The notes under the pieces were generated by a model. The model saw nothing but the letters and a program-made list of their open reading frames with translations, made no database searches and was not told where the DNA came from. A DNA stretch of 64,000 nucleotides from Methylomicrobium lacus_A (GTDB taxonomy: Bacteria; Pseudomonadota; Gammaproteobacteria; Methylococcales; Methylomonadaceae), in contig NZ_CP169217.1 of the NCBI RefSeq assembly GCF_041897535.1, positions 1,860,001 through 1,924,000 of the forward strand, given 5' to 3'. A program made the translations under genes and the position numbers. Positions 43,701 to 52,300 of the stretch are shown here, one piece after another (within the stretch, counting starts at the first letter, position 1; every line of letters starts with the position of its first letter).

Positions 43701-45872
43701 CTAGACTCCCAGCCGCGACAAGAACAACTGCCTGATTCGCCGCCACGCCTGATGCGCGAGGGATTCCGGGCGGTGAATAAAGCGGACGTGAGCGCGCGTG
43801 CCATAGGGCAACACCGCCGATGGCCTCCCCTTGTCATCGCCGTCAGATGTTTGCGCCAAGATCAAATCGAATTGAAACAATCGGTTCAAGGCCTTCGAAT
43901 GGCTTTGTTCGCGCGGGTCTAGTTCCTGTTTGCCTCCCCCTTCGGTCGCCAACGCCAGGCTCGGTAATTCGGTATCTGCCGCCGGCACCTCGCGCAACAG
44001 GCGCGCGGGGATCAGCCTGTCCGGATTTTCCGCCAGGCGCACCTGGATGGAATCGGCATCGCGGCGCACTAAATCAATGTCATCCTGCGGCACGATGATA
44101 CGCACGATGTCCCTGGACCGGTTGACCACGAAACCGAGCATATCGCCCTGATGCAGGAAACGCCCCGGCAAATCGGCCTCGCGATCCATAAAGAAACGAC
44201 CGCCGATGTTGCTGCGAATCTGCAGTTTGTCCGCACGCGCCAATGCCCTATTCAACTCGGCTTCGGCCTGTATCAACTCCTCGCGCGTAATTTCGGCCTG
44301 ATTACGATTCGCCTTCCATTCGGTCAGCCGCCGGGCCTTGATTTCCTCCACATGCGCCCGGTAAACCGCAATCTGGGCTTGCAGTTCGGGGTCTTCTGAC
44401 TCCACGAGCACATCGCCGGGAGCCACACGGCTGCCAGAAGGGACGACGATGCGCCGCACGAACCCGGAACGGCCGGCACGCACTTCCGCCTGCGCCGGCC
44501 GCCACACCACCCCTTCGAACTGGGTGCGTAAAGGCAGGGGCACCAAGCCGATCAGGATCATGGACACCAATACAAACGCACCACTGATCGTAACGGCCCG
44601 GCGTCGTGTCGCGCCGAGATTCGGATCCGTCAGCACATACACCGCCGCCTTGTAGCCGGGTAGAACGACTAACGAATACGCATACCAAAGCCCCAATAAG
44701 AGCCCGATCAGCAGCAGCTTTTCCGCCAAATAAACGGCGATGCCCATCATCACGGTCAGACGATAGACATACGACAACGGCGTAAAGACCAAGAACCACC
44801 GCCGCTCGCCCTGGTCGGCATCGAACGTTGCCGGCTTCAAGACGCCAAAGACATGGCGATTGACCAGATGCCGCCAATACTGCGGCCCTCGCGCGGCCAA
44901 ATTAGGGATTTCGATCAAATCCGCAAAAATGTAATACCCGTCGTAGCGCATCAGCGGGTTGCCGTTGAAGATCAATGTCGAAACGCTCGCGATGATCATC
45001 ACGTTGTACAGCCCGGATCGGATCGCCCCCGGCTCCAATAAAGTCCAAAGCACCATGGCGGAACTCGCCAACGCCAACTCCACCATCATGCCCGCCGCGC
45101 CCACCAGCGCCCGATGCCACTTGTTGCGAAAGCCCGACGAAGCGCCCGCGTCGACGTAAGGCACGACCATGCCGATCATGATCATGATCCCCATCTCGTG
45201 CACCTCGCCGCCCCTGACCCGCACGGCATACGCATGCCCCAACTCGTGAAGCACCTTCACCAGCGGAAAGATGAACCACATCATGACCAGGTTATCCGTC
45301 GAAAATATGCGATCGGCGATATTTTCCGTCAACACCGTCCAATGCTGCGCGGCCAAAAGCGCGCCCACAATCAGCCAGGCCGCCCAAACGATCAGCCCCC
45401 AAAAGCTAAACAGCGGCTTGACCAAGGGCAGCGTCGCCCGTAAAAAACGATCGGGGTCGTAAAGCGGGATACGTATCGACAACGGATTGCGCAGGTTTTT
45501 CCACAACAAGCCGCGAGACTGTTTGTTGAAGCGCGCGAACAGTTCCGCGCTATCGGGCGCAACATCGCACACCAACAAATCGTTGGCATGCAGTTGCCCC
45601 AAAAGATGAATCATATCCGTCTGTCCGGGCGCCTCCGCACCCAACTGCTGCACCGCTTGCTGCCAGACCTGTTCCATGGTCCGCACGCCGTCCATGCCGT
45701 CCAGCAGCTTAAAAGCGGTTGGCGTCAAACGATGCGTGCGGCCGCTATTGACATCGGTCAGCACATACCATGGCCGGCCGCGATAACGATGCCTTTGCAC
45801 TTGCACATGGTGCGAAAGACGCGGCTTTAACTCGGCGACCCGATGCCACGAAGAATCCAGGAACCGCGACAT
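43701..45872 (-). CDS. PqqD-like / M50 site-2 protease / HlyD fusion membrane protein
   Basis: The 723-residue protein joins three parts. Residues about 20-105 resemble PqqD (peptide-binding winged-helix type). Residues about 145-435 hold a polytopic M50 (site-2 protease) core with H209ELGH213 and the second motif NPLMRYDGYY containing D311. Residues about 450-720 form a HlyD-type adaptor with lipoyl halves (VEVRAGRSGFVRRIVV and RSNIGGRFFMDREA) around a helical hairpin (about 495-550). The zinc ligands are intact, so it may be a real intramembrane protease, or the core may serve as a membrane platform. It starts directly after the stop of the GAF-HlyD gene (no gap) and precedes the SecA-like gene. 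Confidence 0.87.
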   Translation of the reverse strand: MSRFLDSSWHRVAELKPRLSHHVQVQRHRYRGRPWYVLTDVNSGRTHRLTPTAFKLLDGMDGVRTMEQVWQQAVQQLGAEAPGQTDMIHLLGQLHANDLLVCDVAPDSAELFARFNKQSRGLLWKNLRNPLSIRIPLYDPDRFLRATLPLVKPLFSFWGLIVWAAWLIVGALLAAQHWTVLTENIADRIFSTDNLVMMWFIFPLVKVLHELGHAYAVRVRGGEVHEMGIMIMIGMVVPYVDAGASSGFRNKWHRALVGAAGMMVELALASSAMVLWTLLEPGAIRSGLYNVMIIASVSTLIFNGNPLMRYDGYYIFADLIEIPNLAARGPQYWRHLVNRHVFGVLKPATFDADQGERRWFLVFTPLSYVYRLTVMMGIAVYLAEKLLLIGLLLGLWYAYSLVVLPGYKAAVYVLTDPNLGATRRRAVTISGAFVLVSMILIGLVPLPLRTQFEGVVWRPAQAEVRAGRSGFVRRIVVPSGSRVAPGDVLVESEDPELQAQIAVYRAHVEEIKARRLTEWKANRNQAEITREELIQAEAELNRALARADKLQIRSNIGGRFFMDREADLPGRFLHQGDMLGFVVNRSRDIVRIIVPQDDIDLVRRDADSIQVRLAENPDRLIPARLLREVPAADTELPSLALATEGGGKQELDPREQSHSKALNRLFQFDLILAQTSDGDDKGRPSAVLPYGTRAHVRFIHRPESLAHQAWRRIRQLFLSRLGV

Positions 45873-46947
45873 TTAAGGCAACCAGGTCCAGAGGCTGATA
45901 CTCAACCAATCGACAAAGCGGCGTGTCCAGATTCGCCACAGACTGTCCTCTCCCACGCTGATTTTGCCGACGCCTTCCATCCCCGGCCGTAACAGCGGTT
46001 TTTCGCCCACCAACTCGGCTTCCACGCGAAAATAGTTGACGCCGTCCTCGGCGACGGCGACCGGCGTCACCGTTTTCACCGTAAAGGACAATATCTCCCC
46101 GGTCAGACCCGTCAGCGTCAACTGGCCGGATTGGCCGGGCTGCACATAACTGATGTCACGCTCGTCGACTTTCAGAATGATACGGTATGCATCCAGGGGA
46201 GTAATCTCATATAACACACTGCCCTGCTCCACCGGCGCGCCAAGCTTTTGGCTGAGATCACCCGAAACCACAATGCCGTCGAACGGCGCCCGGATAGACG
46301 CGCGCCCCAGCTTTTCATTCACCAGCCCCAATTGCGCTTCCGACTGGTTTAACTGCGCTCCCACCACACTGGCAGCCGCTCTGTCATGCTTGGCCAAGGC
46401 ATCGCGATACTTGCGCACATTTTGCGTCACCTCGCTGTCGAGACGCACTTTTTCCAAGACCAGATCCTTATCATCCAGGCTTGCCACCAATTGGCCGGCT
46501 TTGACCCGGTCGCCGGCGCGTACAGGCGCTTGGCCGATAAAGCCTTCAAACGGCGCGACCATCGCCCGCTGCATCAGGCCCTCTATGACCGTTTTGGCAG
46601 TAATCCGAAACTCTCCCTGGACGCCGAACACCAGCGCCGCCAACAGCACGCCTGTCATCGCGGCCAGCTTGTACACGGGATGCTCGTCGCCCAACAAGGC
46701 GGATTTGATTTTTCGAAGCCGCGTATGGCATTTGCCGCCTAACCAGCGGTTCGCCTGCTGTTTTTCCAACAACAGCGGCGCCAAAGCCGAGCCCAAGGCT
46801 TCGCCCAGAACCTCGTCATTGGCGCTGGGCCGTCCCTGCTGATCATATTCGAAAGTCAATACGCCCAAGACCTGCCCGGGCAACTGGATCAGAAACGAAG
46901 CCACGGCATCGACGGCATCGGTTGCCAGCAATGCCTCGTGATCACTA
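45873..46947 (-). pseudogene. GAF-HlyD membrane fusion protein, 3' part (split by IS)
   Basis: This is the C-terminal part of a gene broken by the IS at 46948-48266. It holds the end of a GAF domain (LLATDAVDAVASFLIQLPGQ, VLGVLTFEYD), a membrane segment (AAMTGVLLAALVFGV) and a HlyD-type adaptor with lipoyl halves (MVAPFEGFIGQAPVRAGD; RASIRAPFDGIVVSGDLSQK) and a C-terminal barrel. A frame of 352 codons could restart at TTG 46931, but no proper ribosome binding site is seen. Removing the IS and one TA restores one frame of about 650 codons with the part at 48267-49146. The M50 gene follows with no gap. Confidence 0.85.
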
Positions 46948-47009
46948 GTACTACAAACCTAAAAAATGAAGGATAATAGCAAGCCCGAAAATCATCCCGC
47001 AAGGAAGCG

Positions 47010-47534
47010 ATGCGCCCACTCACTCCGCTTATTTTGACGCAAGCCCAACAATCGACGCTGGAAGCCATTGTTCGAAGTCGGCAACTGCCGCACAGTTTAG
47101 TGCAGCGGGCGCGCATCGTCTTAAATGCGGGAGCCGGCCGTCGCAACAAGGCCAGCGCGCAGGGTCTGAACATCAAGGAAGAGACGGTCGGTTTGTGGCG
47201 TCGTCGTTGGCTGTCGGCCCAAGAGGCGCTGGCTGCCTGCGAAGATGATCCCGAACGTTTACGCCGGCAGATCGAGACGATTCTGGCGGATGCGGAACGT
47301 CCGGGTGCACCACAGACCTTCAGCGCCGAACAGGTCTGCCAACTGCTGGCGTTGGCTTGTGAAACGCCGCCTTCACCCTTGACGCATTGGACGCGCAAAG
47401 ATTTGGCACGGGAAGCCGTTAAGCAAGGCATTGTCGACCGTATCTCAGCGACCAGTATTGGTCGTTTTTTAAATGCAGGGTCAGCTAAAGCCGCATCGAA
47501 CGCGCTATTGGCTGAATCCCACCATCGACGATGA
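47010..47534 (+). CDS. IS630 transposase, N-terminal part
   Basis: The 174-codon frame encodes the DNA-binding half of an IS630-type transposase: helix-turn-helix segments LVQRARIVLNAGAGRRNKAS and LNIKEETVGLWRRRWL, followed by the linker up to ATSIGRFL. AAGGAAG precedes the ATG. Its frame is lost at about 47471, where TTTTTTAAATG occurs; the DDE half continues in the +1 frame. The residues after GRFLN in this frame do not resemble the family. Confidence 0.8.
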   Translation: MRPLTPLILTQAQQSTLEAIVRSRQLPHSLVQRARIVLNAGAGRRNKASAQGLNIKEETVGLWRRRWLSAQEALAACEDDPERLRRQIETILADAERPGAPQTFSAEQVCQLLALACETPPSPLTHWTRKDLAREAVKQGIVDRISATSIGRFLNAGSAKAASNALLAESHHRR

Positions 47535-48234
47535 AGCCACCTTCCAGGTCAACGTCGAAGCGGTATGCGACCTGTATCGGCAAGCCCCGGCGCTGCATGC
47601 GCAAGGCATTCACGTGATCAGCATCGATGAAAAAACCGGCATTCAGGCCCTGGAGCGCATTCACCCCGCACAGCCCATGCAACCCGGACAGCCGGAACGG
47701 ATCGAGTACGAATACCGGCGCCACGGCACCCAAGCCCTGATTGCCAACTTCGAGGTGGCAACAGGCAAGGTCATTGCGCCCACTGTTCAGGACACACGAA
47801 CAGAAGCTGACTTTGTCGCCCACGTGCAGCAAACCGTCGCCACAGACCCTCAGGGGCAATGGCTGTTTGTGGCCGATCAGTTGAACACCCATAAATCCGC
47901 GACGCTGGTGGAATGGATCGCCAAAGCCTGCGGAATTGACGAGGACTTGGGCGTGAAAGGGGAACGCGGAGTACTACGGGATATGAACTCCCGCGCGGCT
48001 TTTTTGCAGGACGAAAGCCATCGCATTCGCTTTGTTTATACGCCCAAGCATTGCTCGTGGCTGAATCAGATCGAGATTTGGTTTGGCATTCTATCCCGTC
48101 GCTTGCTCAAACGGGCAAGCTTCACCTCGAGAGCAGATTTGAAAGGACGTATTTTTCAGTTTATCGATTTCTTCAATGAAACCCTCGCTAAGCCTTTTCG
48201 CTGGACTTATACCGGAAGGCCTCTGGTGGTTTAA
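47473..48234 (+). CDS. IS630 transposase, catalytic DDE part
   Basis: The 253-codon frame holds the DDE domain: SIDEKTGIQALE (first Asp), LFVADQLNTHKS (second Asp) and HCSWLNQIEIWFG (Glu). All catalytic residues are kept. It overlaps the first frame by 62 nt and continues it after a +1 shift near TTTTTTAAATG. Programmed frameshifting or a disabling 1-nt change are both possible. The ATG at 47473 may not be a real start. Confidence 0.8.
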   Translation: MQGQLKPHRTRYWLNPTIDDEATFQVNVEAVCDLYRQAPALHAQGIHVISIDEKTGIQALERIHPAQPMQPGQPERIEYEYRRHGTQALIANFEVATGKVIAPTVQDTRTEADFVAHVQQTVATDPQGQWLFVADQLNTHKSATLVEWIAKACGIDEDLGVKGERGVLRDMNSRAAFLQDESHRIRFVYTPKHCSWLNQIEIWFGILSRRLLKRASFTSRADLKGRIFQFIDFFNETLAKPFRWTYTGRPLVV

Positions 48235-48266
48235 AAATTATTCGGAGAATTTCCGGTGCGTTGTAC

Positions 48267-49146
48267 TAGTGATTAGCCTTGTCGGTCGTGACTCGTTCTT
48301 CGCCTCGTCCTGCCGCGGCCAAAGGATATTGTGACGCTGATCGTACGCCTCTTCCATCGCGCGCGATAGTACCTGAACGGCTTCATGAGAGCGCTGAAAA
48401 TGCGCCGTATAGGAAATTGCCTTGACCCGCAACTCACCCTTCTCAACCCAACCTAAACTGGCTCTTTTTAATTTCAACTGCGTTGCCAGATTGTTGACCA
48501 AGGTGATCAATACTTCTTGAAACTCGTCTTTTTCGGAAATCACGAGCAGCAAGTCCAGTAACCAGCTCGAACGCTCGGAAGCCAAAAACAGTTTTTGGTA
48601 TCCTTCGCGCCAGAAGAATTGGGTCAGCCATGCCGTCCCCCACGACAGTTGTTGACGAACAAGTTGAATGGTGTGCCTGTTATCCGACGCCACGCCGATG
48701 GCAAAGGCGCCATAGACGGTATTTTGAATTTCGATCGGCTGCGCAATATGTGTAACGACTAAAGAGCCCGGACCCGGCATGGCCTTGACCGTAGCCCGCA
48801 TCTCGACAGTGGAACGCTGCGCCAAAGCCGTCTGTGCGCTCATCGCCAACACGCCCAGATCCTGCTTGCCGGTCGGCAAAGCCGCAACGGGCACAAAGGC
48901 TTCCTCGCCCTCGCCCTTGAGTACGATCAGACCGCAATTAAAGTCGGTGATTTGCTGCGCACATAAACTCAGCCAGCATTGGCAAAGTTCACGAATATTT
49001 AATGACTGGCTCAGCGCCTTCCATGCATCGGGCGCATCGACGTGTGGGGGGGTATTCGAAGGGTTCGCAAAAATTTGCTTGTCATTATCAGCTTCAAAAC
49101 CAAGTTGCCCTTCCCTACTGGAGTTAACGCGCTCTGCCGTATTCAT
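48267..49146 (-). pseudogene. GAF-HlyD membrane fusion protein, 5' part (split by IS)
   Basis: This is the N-terminal 294 codons of the split gene. Residues about 40-190 look like a GAF-type sensor domain (WLSLCAQQITDFNCGLIVLK ... VVTHIAQPIEIQNTVYGAFA). A second GAF domain starts at about 205 (LLLVISEKDEFQEVLITLVN, KRASLGWVEKGEL) and is cut by the IS. After residue 294 the frame runs 8 codons into the IS and stops at 48238. The full protein would have been about 650 residues: two GAF-like domains, one membrane segment, then an adaptor. It was the first gene of the exporter operon, 216 nt downstream of the giant gene. Confidence 0.83.
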
Positions 49147-49206
49147 TAACGCTTCCGAAGCTATTTGGTCTTAAAATTCTGAATCAAGGCGTGGAATCCG
49201 GTCGCT

Positions 49207-49235
49207 ATATTAGCTGAATGGCCCAGGTTTTTGAA
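49207..49235 (-). promoter_or_regulatory. Possible promoter of the exporter operon
   Basis: On the minus strand TTCAAA (49230-49235) and TAATAT (49207-49212) are separated by 17 nt, each matching the consensus at four or so positions. The start codon at 49146 lies about 60 nt downstream. Read-through from the giant gene is the alternative. Confidence 0.35.
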
Positions 49236-49245
49236 CCGTTTTGCT

Positions 49246-49350
49246 CCGGCTCCCAATCTCCGTGTTGGGAACCGGCGCTAGAAACTCCAGCCCCCTATTT
49301 ATGGAAGCTAGGGATTCCAAATCGGTGTTTCCACGCGGAGGCTTGGAAAC
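49246..49350. repeat. Cluster of palindromes between giant gene and exporter operon
   Basis: Two hairpins are seen: 49246-49256 with 49265-49275 (CCGGCTCCCAA type, one wobble) and 49327-49333 with 49344-49350 (GTTTCCA with TGGAAAC). A weaker TGGAA/TTCCA pair lies between them. They start 13 nt after the giant gene's stop on the minus strand. They look like REP-type elements and may end or stabilise the giant transcript; no T-run is present. Confidence 0.5.
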
Positions 49351-49362
49351 GAGGTTCTTCAA

Positions 49363-52300
49363 TCAACTCAGACTGACCTTTATTACCCCCCCTTGAGTCG
49401 TCGCCACCCTCAACGCGCCGTCGGCATCGAAGGCCAGGCCGCTGATCGTATTCGCATAGACGCCCTGGCTCGCCAGATCGATCCGTTGCAGCTCGGTGCC
49501 GCCGCGGTCGACCTTGACCAGCGCGGTGCCTCCGTAATAACTGCCGATCCAGAAGTTGCCGTCGTTCGGATCGATCGCCAGGCCGGCCCAGCTTTGCACA
49601 TTCAGCGGCAGCGCAATCTGGCTGACCGTCGCGCCGGTCGCCGGGTCGACTTCGATCATCTTATTGCTGTCATGCGACAAGACGAACAGGTGTCCCGTCA
49701 CCGCGTCGTACACGCCGGCGGTCAGGGTGTAGCTTTGCGCCAGCGGCAATTTCGTGATCACCGCGCCGGTATTGGGATCGATCGCCACCACGGTATTGAT
49801 CGTAGTGTGCCAATAGCCGCTGAACAGCAGCAGACTGCCCGCCGGCACGTTGACGCCGTTCAGGCTGAAGGCTTGCGGCGCGACCTGCAGGCCGGCGTAA
49901 CTGCCGGTGTACTGGTTGCCGAAGGTCGCCGCATCCAGCGTAATCGTCTGCACGATGGCGCCGGTGCTCCGGTCGATGCGCTGCAGATGGCCAGGGTTCG
50001 TCGTGTCGACTACCCACAGCGCACCGCTGACCGGATCGACCGCAACGTCGGACAATTGGCCGACGCTGGCCGACTCGCTGCCCGGCTTGACCACCTTCAA
50101 TGCGAGCGCGGCGGAGGTGCCGCCCGCGGTCGTCACCGTCACCGTGCCTTCACCGAAGTGCGCCAGGTCGGCGCTGTCCAGCACCGCGTAGCCGCCATTG
50201 ACCTGGACGCCGCGCGCACTGTCGTAGTAGGTGCCGACGTCGACGCCATCGTTGATCACGCTGTCCGTGACACTGGAACCGCCCACCGTATACTGGCTGC
50301 CGCCTTCGACGAAGCCGGCGCCGTATAAATGGAGATTGCCGTCAAAGTTGCTGCTCGCCAGCACCGGCACGATCTGCAATTGCGGCTGGCTGCTCGAGCC
50401 GAACACTTGCAGGCTCACGATGCCATTGGCCTCCAGCGGCACGGTCAGCGTGGCGCTGCTGCCGTCCGCCGCCGCGGCGATCGGGCTGACCTTGAGCGTT
50501 TGCAGGGCGCCGCTGTAGTCGGTGTAGCGCAGCAGCACGTCGCTGGCCGTGCTCAGGCCTGCGCCGTTCAGGGTCACCGCCTGCCCCGGATTGGCCGAAG
50601 CGATCGCCGCGTTCGCCGGCGTGCCGCTCAGGGCGGTGGCCGTGACGCTGCTCAGGCTGACGCTGAAACTGGCGCTGACGCCGCCGGCGGTCTTCACGCT
50701 GATCGGGCCGAAGGCGCCGTCGCTCAGCGGCACGGTCAGCGTCACCTGCCCGTTGAGGTTTTGACCGAGTGCCGCATCATAAATCTGCTGCACATCCGCG
50801 CCGGCACTGACGCCCGCATCCAGCACCACGACGCCGTCGGCGCCGCTGCCGAAGCGGTATTCGCTGTTGTTGCCTTCGATAAAGCCGGTGCCGCGCAATA
50901 CCACCACCGCGCTGCTGCCGTCAGAGGCCACGCTCTGCACTTCCACGCCCGTTAGCGTCGGGATGATTTGCAAGGCGAGCGCCGCCCCGCTGTTGTCACC
51001 GACGACGCGAACGACGCCGCTCACCGCATTCAGCGGCACGGTGACTTGCACCAAGCTGCCCTCGGCATTGACCGTGTTCGGACGCACGATGGTTTCGGTG
51101 CGGTTACCGTTGCTGTCTATCGTCTCGAACACGATGTCCAAGCCGCTATCGAAGCCGCTGCCGCTCAAGCTGATGACCTGGCCCGGATTGGCCGAAGCGC
51201 CGGCGGCTGTGCCACTGGCCGCGCTGGCCGTGATGCCGGCCAGCGTCAAGCCGAAGACGGCACTGGTGCCGCCCACGGTGCTCACCCGGATCGGTCCGCT
51301 GCTCGCGCCATTCGGCACGGTCAGGCTCAGGCTGGTATTGCTGGTATTGATACCGTAGCTGCGACTGGTATCCACCACTTGCGACGCCCCCAGCCAGACC
51401 GAGGTCGTGCCTTCGGCAAAGCCGCTGCCGCTCAGCGTCAGGCTGCCGCCGATGAAGCTGCCGCCCGCGCCCATATTCACATCGCTGAGCGTAGGTACGA
51501 TTTGCAGCAAGAGGCCCGCGGTATCCCGCGCCAGGCGGACATGGCCGGTGGCCGCGTTGGCCGGCACCACGACGGTCAGGCTGCTGCCGTCGGCCGCGAC
51601 ACTCACTGGCGTGACGGTTTGTTCGGACACGTTGCCGCTGCTGTCGATGACGCTGAACACTACCTGATCGCCGGCCAGCAAGCCGCTGCCGGTCAGGGTA
51701 ATGGTTTGCCCGGTGTTGGCCGAAGCCAGCCCGGCTTGTGCCGCCGTGCCGCTGGCGGCCGTGGCGCTGATGCCGATCAACCGGCTGCTACCGGCCGCCA
51801 GGCGCTCGATGCTCAAGGTATAGTTACCGGTTGTCGAAGCCGTGCCGCTACCGGAGACCTTCGGATCGTAGGTGCTGTTGCCGCTGCCGCTGATGCCCAG
51901 ATAGTACGACCCGCCGCTCGGCGCAGTCCAGCGCAAGGCGGCAGTGCCGCTCGTACTATAGTTCTGCGCCGTCAACTGTACGCCGTTGGCGTCGAATACC
52001 CGCAGCCGCGAGTTGCCTATGCCGCTGACGCCCAGACTCAACACGTCGCCGGCATTGACGTCGATGCGATAAAGATCGACGTCCAGGCCGGCCAAGGCGC
52101 CGCCGATGCTGCTGAGTATCCGTTGGCTTTGATTGTTGCCCACCGCCAAGACTTGCGCCTCGCCCAGGGTGTTGCCCACTTCCGTCGCCGGTGTCATGTC
52201 GCCCAAGGCGGTCAAGGTCACGCCGCTGCGCAAGGTCGCGCTGCCGCCAGCGGTGCTGACGCTGATCACGCCGGCGCCTATGCCGTTCGGCACGGTCAGG

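Larger units (their letters stand above)
46948..48266 (+). mobile_element. IS630-family insertion sequence
   Basis: The element is about 1,319 bp. It is flanked by a duplicated TA inside CTAG (46946-46947 and 48267-48268), the target typical of IS630. Its ends are imperfect inverted repeats: GTACTACAAACC at the left and, read inward on the other strand, GTACAACGCACC at the right. Weaker similarity runs to about 30 bp (both have GATAAT or AATAAT near the inner end). It carries the transposase in two overlapping frames on the plus strand. It disrupts the GAF-HlyD gene in the opposite direction. The exact ends depend on accepting a TA duplication. Confidence 0.88.

Noticed and set aside
43698..43746. 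Upstream start of the SecA-like gene at 43746
   Set aside because: It would overlap the M50 gene by 46 nt and has no good ribosome binding site, whereas GTG 43698 follows GGGAG and lies 2 nt after the M50 stop. The earlier start cannot be fully excluded.
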